A DNA stretch of 64,000 nucleotides from Gammaproteobacteria bacterium (lineage in GTDB: Bacteria > Pseudomonadota > Gammaproteobacteria > Steroidobacterales > Woeseiaceae), in contig JAHEFG010000004.1 in the NCBI GenBank assembly GCA_024640305.1, forward strand, positions 1-64,000, read 5' to 3'. The notes beneath the pieces are model-generated. The model searched no databases. It was not told the origin of the DNA and was given only the letters and a program-made list of their open reading frames with translations. A program made the translations under genes and the position numbers. Positions 9,376-16,864 of this stretch are shown piece after piece (within the stretch, counting starts at the first letter, position 1; every line of letters starts with the position of its first letter).

Positions 9376-10201
9376 GTACTGCGTACTATTGTTGCTGGCC
9401 GGAAACTCTCTTGCGGCTGGTGGCGATTTCGCGGTTGGCCTGGGCATAGAGAGCGATTCTGACGAAGGCATCAGTGCGATTGTTATGGGGGGAGTGGGTC
9501 TGGCCGAAAACACCTGGCTGTCGGGCGGTCTCGCGAGAAGCTCCGTGGAACTGGCAACACGGGATGATCTGGAATCGAACTTTGCAGATGTCGAGTTCGA
9601 TCATTATTTCGATCCCGTGGGTATTCGTGTCGGCGCCGCCTACTGGCGAGGATCCGATATCCTGGAATCACGAGATTGGCGCACTGCGCTCTACTGGCGC
9701 AACGAAAAAGTCATGTTGTCTGGTGAGTACGAGTTGCGTGACTTCGACCTGACAACGCCCGGCACGGAGCTTTCGCCAGGCCGTCAAATCATGTTCGATG
9801 CCAACGGCATTGGCGTCACCGCTCAATTCAAATTGACTGCAAGCACCAGATTGAGTTTGTCAGGCAGAAAGTACGACTACAGTGTGCCATTTCGCCCGAT
9901 CGAGAACCCCGATGTAGTCGACCTGATTTCAGCGTCGCGATTGAGTGTGATTAATTCACTGATCGACAATCGTGCCAGCATATCGCTCGGCATCGACCAG
10001 GGTCAGAAACGCTGGGAGTTCCAGCTATCAAGTTCGGAAAACGTCGTTATTCAGGCACGAACGACATCGATGACGCTGCGCTTCCTGATGCCAATGTCGG
10101 ACAGAACCGATATCGAGTTTGGCCTCGGCCGCGACGACTCTGACCTATATGGTGCGGTAACGTTTCTATCGCTGCATGTTTTCTTATATGGCGGTAACTA
10201 G
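9362..10201 (+). CDS. Secreted or outer-membrane protein of unknown function
   Basis: I do not recognise this family. 279 aa from ATG 9362, opening with a clear signal peptide (SFTRYCVLLLLAGNSLAAGG, cleavage likely after SLA-A). The rest alternates polar and hydrophobic residues with many Tyr, Trp and Asp, as in a small beta-barrel or periplasmic beta protein: EFDHYFDPVGIRVGAAYWRG, WRTALYWRNEKVMLSGEYEL, STRLSLSGRKYDYSV. The start lies 14 nt inside uppP, so translation is probably coupled. The stop overlaps the cca stop by 3-4 nt. The longer open frame to 9218 is only the shadow of uppP. An envelope location is inferred. Confidence 0.72.
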   Translation: MSFTRYCVLLLLAGNSLAAGGDFAVGLGIESDSDEGISAIVMGGVGLAENTWLSGGLARSSVELATRDDLESNFADVEFDHYFDPVGIRVGAAYWRGSDILESRDWRTALYWRNEKVMLSGEYELRDFDLTTPGTELSPGRQIMFDANGIGVTAQFKLTASTRLSLSGRKYDYSVPFRPIENPDVVDLISASRLSVINSLIDNRASISLGIDQGQKRWEFQLSSSENVVIQARTTSMTLRFLMPMSDRTDIEFGLGRDDSDLYGAVTFLSLHVFLYGGN

Positions 10202-11418
10202 CGCGCCCTGCGGGATTCTCGAACCGCGGCGATGCGCGCGTTCCTGATCGCCTCGGGTATATCCTGATCGGAGTTTGCTGCAGCAATACCGGCCGCATCC
10301 ACCGAGCAGGCGGCCTCGTAGGCGCGGCGGAGATGGCCTGCCTGCGGGTAGTCTCGTTTTTGAAAGCCTGATCGCCCTCGTGCATCGGCCTCGCAGGCCA
10401 GCAAGAATTGTGCAAAGCGCTCCGGGCGTCGAAAAGCATCTGTTTTTTCCAGAACCCTCACGACCGTATCGTCACGCAGCTCGAGGGCGCGATGACAATG
10501 CGTGTGGTATTCAGCGACGATAAGCGCCAAATCGCGGCAGGCGCGCGGTACGGGCAATCGTTCGGCCATTTTCTTGATGAGTTTGCAGCCGCGTTGTTCG
10601 TGGCCGGCATGAGACGGCAGCCTGGCAGCTTCGGTCGTGGCCTTGCCCAGGTCGTGTACCAGCGCCGCGAAGCGCACTTCGACATCCGTGCTGATTCTTG
10701 CGGACTCGGCAACGACCATCATCGTGTGCAAGCCGGTATCTATCTCGGGATGCCACTTCGCCGGTTGTGGCACACCAAAGAGCGCATCGACTTCGGGGAA
10801 AACGACGCGCAGTGCACGACAACTGCGCAGCGCCTCAAAAAAAAGGCTCGGATTGGGCCCAGCCAGTGCGGCCTCGGCTTCTTTCCAGACACGATCCGGC
10901 ACCAGCGCGTCGACTTCGCCGTCCGCAACCATCTGTCGCATGAGATCACGTGTTTCAGGCGCAATTCGGAAGCCAAGATGAGCAAAGCGCGCAGCGAATT
11001 TGGCCGCGCGAAGTATGCGCACGGGATCCTCAACGAAAGCGCCAGAGACGTGCCGAATCAAACCGCTCCTGATGTCCTTGAGCCCATTGAAAGGATCGAT
11101 AATCTTGCCATCGGTGTCTTTGGCCAGTGCGTTGATCGTCAGGTCGCGGCGGCTCAGGTCTTCTTCAATGGTGACATCGGGTGATGTGTCGAATGCGAAG
11201 CCATGGTAGCCAGCAGCAGTTTTTCGTTCGGTTCTGGCGAGAGCGTATTCTTCGTTTGTTTTCGGATGCAGGAATACCGGGAAGTCTTTTCCCACCTGCT
11301 TGTAACCCTGGTCAAGAAGCTCGTCAGGCGCCGCGCCCACTACGCACCAATCCCGCTCTTTGACAGGAAGCCCAAGCTGTTCGTCACGAACAGCACCACC
11401 GACGAGGTACACTTGCAT
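10198..11418 (-). CDS. cca: CCA-adding enzyme (tRNA nucleotidyltransferase) with HD domain
   Basis: Adds or repairs the 3' CCA of tRNAs. 406 aa, class II. In order: YLVGGAVRDEQLG, the metal motif KERDWCVVG, LARTERKTAAGYHGF, RRDLTINALAKD, the flexible RHVSGAFVEDPVRILRAAKFAARF, a neck region, and an HD phosphohydrolase domain (WHPEIDTGLHTMM, FAALVHDLGKATT, CEADARGRSGF), as in E. coli. The first acidic residue of the catalytic pair is Glu21 rather than Asp, which gives ExD. It faces the unknown 9362 gene and is divergent from a lipoprotein peptidase. Confidence 0.95.
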   Translation of the reverse strand: MQVYLVGGAVRDEQLGLPVKERDWCVVGAAPDELLDQGYKQVGKDFPVFLHPKTNEEYALARTERKTAAGYHGFAFDTSPDVTIEEDLSRRDLTINALAKDTDGKIIDPFNGLKDIRSGLIRHVSGAFVEDPVRILRAAKFAARFAHLGFRIAPETRDLMRQMVADGEVDALVPDRVWKEAEAALAGPNPSLFFEALRSCRALRVVFPEVDALFGVPQPAKWHPEIDTGLHTMMVVAESARISTDVEVRFAALVHDLGKATTEAARLPSHAGHEQRGCKLIKKMAERLPVPRACRDLALIVAEYHTHCHRALELRDDTVVRVLEKTDAFRRPERFAQFLLACEADARGRSGFQKRDYPQAGHLRRAYEAACSVDAAGIAAANSDQDIPEAIRNARIAAVRESRRAR

Positions 11419-11446
11419 GGAGCGAGTCTAGCAAACAGGGACGGCG

Positions 11447-12487
11447 ATGAATCCGTTGATCGAGAAAAGGTTTGCCCGAATTGCTGTCCTGATTAGCAGC
11501 GTGGTGGCCATTTCGGGGTGCTACTACACGCAGGCGGCGCGTGGTCAGCTCGACGTAATGCGCAAGAGAGAGCCGATTACGGACGTGATCGCAGATGCTG
11601 AGACTTCTAACGAGCTGGCAGAGCGACTACGTCTTGTCGAAGATGCCAGGGCGTTTTCGATTAGCGAACTGGGCCTGCCGGATAACGATAGCTATCGAAG
11701 CTACGCTGATGTCGAGCGCGACTACGTTGTATGGAATGTCTTCGCAGCCCCGGAGTTCGAGCTCGAGGCGAAGCAGTGGTGCTTCCCGGTTGCCGGCTGT
11801 GTGAGTTATCGCGGCTACTTTTCAGAGCAGGCCGCTCGCCGCGAGGCAGCACGTCTCGAGGGCAAGGGATTTGATGTATCGGTGGGCGGGATCGCCGCCT
11901 ATTCCACGCTTGGAAAATTCGCTGACCCTGTCCTGAATACCATGATGCGGTGGGAGGACGTTGACCTGGTTGCCACAATGTTTCATGAGCTCGCTCATCA
12001 GCTGCTGTACGTTAAAGGAGACTCGACATTTAACGAGTCCTTTGCGACGGCGGTGGAAGAGTTTGGTATCGAACGCTGGCTGGTGAAACGCGGTCTGGAT
12101 GCGGAAATGGACAAGTACCTTGACAGGCAGCGTTTGCGAGAGCGACTGATGCAGCTCGTTGTTGCAGCGCGAGTCGACCTTGAGGAGATTTACGAGTCGG
12201 CTAGCGACGAAACAAAAATGCGCGCAGCAAAAAACGCTCGGCTCAAGCTGTTGGAGATTGCCGTAAAGCGCGAATTCGAAGGGTCGGGCAGGCAGCAGCC
12301 AGCCTGGGTTAGTGAGGGGTTCAACAACGCCCGGCTCGCGTCGATGGTTTTATACCAGGGACGTTTGCCGGAGTTTCGCAAGCTGCTGGCCGATTGTAAT
12401 GAAGACATTCGCTGTTTTTACAGCGCTGCAAGGGCGCTAGTTTCTGGCGACCCGCTGCGGCTCACCGCCGGCCTGAACGAGCAATAA
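11447..12487 (+). CDS. Predicted zinc aminopeptidase, lipoprotein (PF10023-type)
   Basis: 346 aa. The N-terminus is a lipoprotein signal with lipobox-like ISGCYY, so it should be anchored to the inner face of the envelope. It holds a gluzincin HExxH (FHELAHQ; H180, E181, H184) with a downstream NESFATAVEEFG supplying the likely third ligand. The stretch YTQAARGQLDVMRKREPI is typical of the predicted aminopeptidase family COG4324/PF10023. Substrate is unknown. Its last 51 nt overlap the 3' end of slt, the longest convergent overlap in the window. Confidence 0.85.
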   Translation: MNPLIEKRFARIAVLISSVVAISGCYYTQAARGQLDVMRKREPITDVIADAETSNELAERLRLVEDARAFSISELGLPDNDSYRSYADVERDYVVWNVFAAPEFELEAKQWCFPVAGCVSYRGYFSEQAARREAARLEGKGFDVSVGGIAAYSTLGKFADPVLNTMMRWEDVDLVATMFHELAHQLLYVKGDSTFNESFATAVEEFGIERWLVKRGLDAEMDKYLDRQRLRERLMQLVVAARVDLEEIYESASDETKMRAAKNARLKLLEIAVKREFEGSGRQQPAWVSEGFNNARLASMVLYQGRLPEFRKLLADCNEDIRCFYSAARALVSGDPLRLTAGLNEQ

Positions 12488-14431
12488 CTCATCCGATAAA
12501 CGGCGTGTCTCGCCAGTCATGCGCCAATGAAAAATTGTATCGGCCGCCATGACACGTCGGACATACTTGCGCGTCTCATTAAACGGTATGTTTTCGATCC
12601 AGACCCTGGCATCAATAGTGCCTGCGTCAGGTAGCCAGGCATCGACTCGATGTGGCCCGGCATTGTATGCAGCCGTGGCAAGCACCCGGTTGCCACCGTA
12701 GCGAGCGGCCATTTGGCCGAGATACGTCGTGCCCAGCCGAATATTGCTGTGCGGGTTGGTCAGGGTGTCGAGTCCGGCGTAGGGCAACTGGATTTTCTTC
12801 GCAACGTCGCGGCCGGTGTTCGGCATTAACTGCATAAGACCGATCGCACCAGCACTGGAGCGGACATCGCGCATGAACAGGCTCTCGCTGCGCGCGACCC
12901 CATATGCCCATGTCGGTGGGATGCTTGCATCCTGAGCAAACTGCCGGAATGTATCGTGGTAGGGCAGCGGGTACCGCAGCGAAAGGTCATCATATTCACC
13001 GCCGCTGGCTGCGGCTGATATAGCACGGGAGTGCCAGCCCCAGCGACTGGCGAGAATTGCCGCCTGCGCTTTCTGCTCGGTTGGCATGAAGCTGATGGCG
13101 ACATCCCATTCGGAGCGACCGCGCCCATCCAGGCCGACGAGAAACAATTCGCGAGCGCGAATCAGGTCGGCTCGAGTGGCAAGCTGAGCGATGATTTGCT
13201 CGTCCGGTGCAATGTCATAGTTGCCGAAGGCATACGGCAGCCGCAGCTCGTCGGCTGCAAGAAAACCGTAGTAACTGCGTTCCCCCGCCAATCCGGCCAA
13301 AAGCGCTGATGCCGCGCTCATGCTGCCCTCATGCTGCAGGGCGAGGGCGCGCCAGTAGCGCCATTCTTCGGAGTCTTGTTCAGCGTCAGTCATCGATGCG
13401 ATGTCTGCCAGCAGATTGGACCAGTTGCTGTCGCGCAGACTGGTTCGCGCGCGCCAGCGCAGCACCTCTTCATTTTGTGCGGCAACAGGCAGCTGATGAA
13501 GTTGCGCGTAAGCGCCGGGCAGGTTGTCCCGCGCCAGCCACAACGCGATGTGCCTCTTTGTAAGCAATTCCTGCTGTGCCGAGAAGCGCTGCCCCTTCGA
13601 AATATCGGTCCATAATTCGAGCGCGAGCAGCGGATCGTTATAGGTGATACGTTCGATCGCGTAGACTAGTTGCTTGCGTGTTGTTGCATCGTTAATCCAC
13701 AGCTTGTCGTTTGTTACGAATGCAACCGGATCTCGTTGCGCTTTTACCCACCGACTCGCGATGTCGACATGCTTCTGATCAATTGATTTTGCGAGCCACC
13801 GAGCTATCGAGAACTCGCGAGCTTCGACAGCGAGCTCGAAGCGCCGCATGTAGTCACCGGAATCCAGGATGTTCTCGATCGCGAGGTGCTCGAACACCGG
13901 GTCACATTCTTTAACCTGGCTTTTGCCGATTGTCCACAGATCAACAGCCCGGTTGACGACTCGCTTTTGTTCGCCAGCATCGATTTCCGCGCGCAGGGCC
14001 AGGCAATCCAGCCGGGTTATTTCAAGGCCCTGGTAGAACTGCTTATAGATTTCGAGGTAGGCGCCGAGATCGCCCGATTTCGCCAGATGCAATGCGTAGC
14101 GGTAGCGCAGATCACGCGCGGGCTTGAGCGTGCCGTACTCGTCCAGGTATGCCTCTATCTCGTCATGACTGGCGGTTCTGATGCTGGCCCGTAGCCGTAA
14201 CGCAAGCAGGTCCGGCCAGAGGACGTAGCTTTCCAGCGACCGGCGTTCAACGTCATTGAGAGCATCAACAGCATTCCATGCGCCGCGCTCAACAGATTCG
14301 TAAACTCGCAGGAAGAGATCGCGTTGTTCGTCTATAGGTGCACTCTTGCCAATACTCGGCAAGCATGCGAGCAGCAGCGCCGCGGTGATACCGCGGCGGA
14401 GACTTTGAAAGAGTAAGCGAGAAAGCTGCAT
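12437..14431 (-). CDS. slt: Soluble lytic murein transglycosylase Slt
   Basis: Periplasmic enzyme that cleaves the MurNAc-GlcNAc bond with formation of 1,6-anhydroMurNAc. 664 aa: a signal peptide (AALLLACLPSIGKSAPI), a long alpha-helical superhelix (U and L domains), then the GH23 catalytic domain. The catalytic Glu is near residue 516 (VARSESLFMRDV), followed by SSAGAIGLMQLMPNTGRDVA, NIRLGTTYLGQM and ATAAYNAGPHRVDAWL. It ends with a 30-residue tail that overlaps the opposing peptidase gene. It lies 31 nt downstream of the HtrA gene on the same strand. Confidence 0.94.
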   Translation of the reverse strand: MQLSRLLFQSLRRGITAALLLACLPSIGKSAPIDEQRDLFLRVYESVERGAWNAVDALNDVERRSLESYVLWPDLLALRLRASIRTASHDEIEAYLDEYGTLKPARDLRYRYALHLAKSGDLGAYLEIYKQFYQGLEITRLDCLALRAEIDAGEQKRVVNRAVDLWTIGKSQVKECDPVFEHLAIENILDSGDYMRRFELAVEAREFSIARWLAKSIDQKHVDIASRWVKAQRDPVAFVTNDKLWINDATTRKQLVYAIERITYNDPLLALELWTDISKGQRFSAQQELLTKRHIALWLARDNLPGAYAQLHQLPVAAQNEEVLRWRARTSLRDSNWSNLLADIASMTDAEQDSEEWRYWRALALQHEGSMSAASALLAGLAGERSYYGFLAADELRLPYAFGNYDIAPDEQIIAQLATRADLIRARELFLVGLDGRGRSEWDVAISFMPTEQKAQAAILASRWGWHSRAISAAASGGEYDDLSLRYPLPYHDTFRQFAQDASIPPTWAYGVARSESLFMRDVRSSAGAIGLMQLMPNTGRDVAKKIQLPYAGLDTLTNPHSNIRLGTTYLGQMAARYGGNRVLATAAYNAGPHRVDAWLPDAGTIDARVWIENIPFNETRKYVRRVMAADTIFHWRMTGETRRLSDELLLVQAGGEPQRVARN

Positions 14432-14462
14432 ATAGACATTAAGTCTACATCAGCTTCGCGTC

Positions 14463-15803
14463 CTAACGAATCTGTAGCATCAATACCCGATCGCCACGTT
14501 TCACTGTCAGAAACAAAATACGATTGTTGGCGGCGAGTTCGGTGAGTTGCTGCAGGTTATGCACAACGCGCCGATTGAGCGCGGTGATGATGTCTCCTGC
14601 TCGCAGGCCGCGCTGAGCTGCCGGGCTGCCTTCTGCTACTTCAGTGACTTCGATGCCGCCGGAGTCGGCAGCGGTTGACGATGCGAACGTAGCGCCCGCG
14701 AGTCCGGGGTGAATTTCAGTACCGCTGCTTTGCGCTGCTTTTTGCTCGCCCAGGGTCGCATTGACGTTTCTCGTCTTGCCGTCTCGTATGTAACTGATAT
14801 TGATGCTCTCGCCGGAACCCTTGAGCCCGATGGCATTGCGCAGTTCCGAGGCATCCGAGATCTTCTTTTCGTTGACGGCAACGATAATATCGTCGACCCG
14901 GAGTCCGGCGTCCTCGGCTGCGGAGCCGGGTTCGATCATTGTAATCAGAGCACCGCTGTCGACCGTGGCATTGAGCGCCTCTGCGACCTCGGGATCGATG
15001 CCACTGATAGTGACGCCAAGCAGGCCTCTGCGCACCTCACCGAAATCGAGGATCTGGCGCATGATCGAACTGGCAATCTCGGTTGGTACCGCGAAACCGA
15101 TGCCAACGTTGCCGCCGGATCGGCTGATTATGGCTGAATTGATGCCAACCAGTTCGCCGCGCATATTGACCAATGCGCCGCCCGAGTTGCCAGGATTGAT
15201 CGACGCGTCGGTTTGAATGAAGTCCTCATAGCCTTCCCTACTGATGGTTCGGCCCAGGGCGCTGACGATACCGGAAGTTACGGTATGGCTAAGACCGAAG
15301 GGATTGCCGATAGCGAGGACGAAGTCACCCACTCGGACCTTGTCGGAGTCACCAATGGGCATTTCTACCAGCCCATCGGCTTCGACTTTCAGCAGTGCGA
15401 TGTCTGTCGCCGCATCAGACCCAATGATTTCTGCTTCCAGGATCTCGCCGTCGAGCAGAGAAATCTGGATTTTGTCCGCATTTTCAACGACATGGTGGTT
15501 GGTCAGAATGAAGCCACGTTTGGCATCAACAATGACACCCGAACCTGCGCTGGCGACTTCCCGCGACCCCCGCGGTGCTTCTGGAAGTCCGTAAAAGCGC
15601 CGCAGCCACTCGTCGGCGAGCTGCGAATCGCGACTGACTTGTTGACTGACACGAATGTTCACGACTGCGGGAGATGCTTTTTCGACAAGTGGCGCCAAAC
15701 TGGTTACCGGAGCGCCCTCTATGCTGGCCGGCAGAGCTGCAAAACTGGTTGCCGCGAATAGCAGAATCAGACTTGAGAAGAATAGGCGTGCTTTCATTGT
15801 CAT
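14463..15803 (-). CDS. Periplasmic serine protease, HtrA/DegP-DegQ-MucD type
   Basis: Envelope quality-control protease and chaperone. About 446 aa: signal peptide (MKARLFFSSLILLFAATSFA), trypsin-like domain with the His of LTNHHVVEN, the Asp of AATDIALLKVE and the Ser of NPGNSGGALVNM, then two PDZ domains (LLGVTISGIDPE...AGLRVDDIIVAVN and GIEVTEVAEGSPAAQRGLRAGDIITALN). The two PDZ domains place it with DegP/DegQ/MucD rather than DegS. Three ATGs are possible (15815, 15803, 15797). 15803 has GAGA 6 nt upstream, and all three give the same mature protein. A strong sigma-E-type promoter precedes it. Confidence 0.93.
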   Translation of the reverse strand: MTMKARLFFSSLILLFAATSFAALPASIEGAPVTSLAPLVEKASPAVVNIRVSQQVSRDSQLADEWLRRFYGLPEAPRGSREVASAGSGVIVDAKRGFILTNHHVVENADKIQISLLDGEILEAEIIGSDAATDIALLKVEADGLVEMPIGDSDKVRVGDFVLAIGNPFGLSHTVTSGIVSALGRTISREGYEDFIQTDASINPGNSGGALVNMRGELVGINSAIISRSGGNVGIGFAVPTEIASSIMRQILDFGEVRRGLLGVTISGIDPEVAEALNATVDSGALITMIEPGSAAEDAGLRVDDIIVAVNEKKISDASELRNAIGLKGSGESINISYIRDGKTRNVNATLGEQKAAQSSGTEIHPGLAGATFASSTAADSGGIEVTEVAEGSPAAQRGLRAGDIITALNRRVVHNLQQLTELAANNRILFLTVKRGDRVLMLQIR

Positions 15804-15841
15804 CGGATGTCTCATTTAGAAGGTCAAACCCGGGAAGTAAG

Positions 15842-15868
15842 TCAGACCCTGGTCTTGCGGTCAGGTTC
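15842..15868 (-). promoter_or_regulatory. Predicted sigma-E (RpoE) promoter of the HtrA protease gene
   Basis: On the minus strand GAACCT (15868-15863), a 16-nt spacer, then TCTGA (15846-15842). The classic sigma-E promoter is GAACTT-N16-TCTGA, so there is one mismatch and ideal spacing. Transcription would start about 30 nt before the start codon. Confidence 0.7.
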
Positions 15869-15880
15869 ATTAAACCAAAG

Positions 15881-15930
15881 ATGTCCGGCCGCAACAAAGC
15901 GTCGCAACCGGACATGTCCGGTATTTTTTA
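15881..15930. repeat. Inverted repeats of ATGTCCGG between hsp20 and the HtrA gene
   Basis: The 8-mer ATGTCCGG or its complement occurs at 15881-15888, 15908-15915 and 15914-15921. The last two form the perfect palindrome ACCGGACATGTCCGGT (15907-15922), which is followed on the plus strand by TATTTTTTA. On the minus strand the outer copies can pair as a long hairpin followed by CTTTGGTTT, a plausible hsp20 terminator. Confidence 0.5.
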
Positions 15931-16359
15931 TCACGCGGCCTCTACCGTAATGCGCCGCGCCTGGACGGCAGGCAATTTCGGTATCGAAATCTCCAGGATG
16001 CCATTAGTGCTCTTTGCCGTAATGTGTTCGGCATCCGCGGTTTCGGGCAACGAAAAACGGCGCTCAAAACGACCAGAAACGCGTTCGATGCGTCTCACAC
16101 CCTCGGTTTCGCCGCGTTGCTCGCTGCGGCGTTCCCCGGTAACGCTAAGCATGCCGTCTTCCATGCTGACTTCTATGTCCGCACTATCGACACCGGGAAG
16201 GTCCGCCTGCAACAGGAAATGGTCCTTTTCCTCGATAAAATCCACCGCCGGAACCCAGTCCGCGGCGATCGATTGCGCATGCCCAGGTGCTTGCCGGCGA
16301 ACAAGGTCGCGGTTTATCAGGTCGATCATCGACCACGGTTCAAAACGTACAATATTCAT
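15931..16359 (-). CDS. Small heat-shock protein, Hsp20/alpha-crystallin family
   Basis: ATP-independent holdase chaperone, 142 aa. The alpha-crystallin core runs from VPAVDFIEEKDHFLLQADLP through MEDGMLSVTGERR and VSGRFERRFSLPETAD to the family-defining KSTNGILEISIPK (A-x-x-x-NGxL). A short N-terminal arm (MNIVRFEPWSMIDLINRDLV) is like IbpA-type proteobacterial members. AGGAG is well placed before ATG 16359. It has a predicted sigma-32 promoter. Confidence 0.96.
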   Translation of the reverse strand: MNIVRFEPWSMIDLINRDLVRRQAPGHAQSIAADWVPAVDFIEEKDHFLLQADLPGVDSADIEVSMEDGMLSVTGERRSEQRGETEGVRRIERVSGRFERRFSLPETADAEHITAKSTNGILEISIPKLPAVQARRITVEAA

Positions 16360-16428
16360 GGTGTTCTCCTGCTTTTTTAAGCTGCGGCGTCAACAATGAG
16401 GCAACCGCAAATGCTCTGTTAGTCGGTG

Positions 16429-16457
16429 AAATAGGGGCGCCCGAAGGCAATTCAAGA
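16429..16457 (-). promoter_or_regulatory. Predicted sigma-32 (heat-shock) promoter of hsp20
   Basis: On the minus strand CTTGAA (16456-16451), a 13-nt spacer, then CCCCTATTT (16437-16429). The sigma-32 consensus is CTTGAAA with N11-16 and CCCCATnT. Placed about 70 nt before the hsp20 ATG. Confidence 0.75.
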
Positions 16458-16524
16458 CGCGGCAGGAGGGAATTTATCGCGCAGCAAGGGGCCTTTTTTG
16501 TGGTTCTTGCGACACTGATTTGTG

Positions 16525-16540
16525 CCACTATATCTAGTAG
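16525..16540. promoter_or_regulatory. Upstream NrdR-like box
   Basis: CCACTATATCTAGTAG matches the NrdR box core (ACTATATnTAGT) closely. Its centre is 179 bp from the proximal box, much farther than the 31-42 bp usual for paired boxes. Confidence 0.45.
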
Positions 16541-16661
16541 ATAGCAAGTTTTACAAAAGTGTTATTTTTTTTCCTATGTTTTTAAAGCACTTACTTCACA
16601 AACATTTATAACCTGCTGTTTTAGAAGGTTTAAATGCTTTAGAGAAAAATGAGCGAAACTC

Positions 16662-16690
16662 TTGACAGTAGACCCATACGGGCATAATCT
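16662..16690 (+). promoter_or_regulatory. Predicted sigma-70 promoter of nrdJab
   Basis: TTGACA (16662-16667), a 17-nt spacer, then TAATCT (16685-16690). CATAAT at 16683 is an alternative -10. An AT-rich tract upstream could act as an UP element. The NrdR box begins 12 nt downstream. Confidence 0.6.
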
Positions 16691-16702
16691 TATGTTCGTT
16701 CA

Positions 16703-16720
16703 GACACAACATCTTGTGTC
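16703..16720. promoter_or_regulatory. NrdR box at the nrdJab start site
   Basis: GACACAACATCTTGTGTC is an inverted repeat with perfect 7-bp arms. It fits the NrdR consensus (ACACwAtATmTwGTGT) and overlaps the expected transcription start, where bound NrdR would block transcription when dATP is plentiful. Confidence 0.65.
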
Positions 16721-16864
16721 TATTCAACAGGCAAAAAGAGGCCAATTCCGGCACTCGCGGCGCGAAAACGCATGCGCTGTGCACGGGTCACTGTTTCTTG
16801 GGGAAAAGTGGTTCAAAACGATAACTTGGGGTCTCCTGACGGAGAAAGGGGAGTAAGAAGACCA

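Larger units (their letters stand above)
16360..16864. other. 505-nt divergent intergenic region hsp20/nrdJa
   Basis: Longest gap in the window. From the hsp20 side it holds the sigma-32 promoter, an NrdR-like box (16525-16540), a strongly AT-rich tract (about 16545-16660, with TTATTTTTTTT), a sigma-70 promoter with an NrdR box, and a leader of about 165 nt before nrdJa. I see no convincing ORF and no B12-riboswitch pattern. Confidence 0.6.

Noticed and set aside
10408-11184. 258-codon plus-strand ORF inside cca
   Set aside because: Shadow of cca, which has all motifs intact.
16721-16864. Cobalamin riboswitch in the nrdJa leader
   Set aside because: No B12-box-like sequence seen in the ~165-nt leader.
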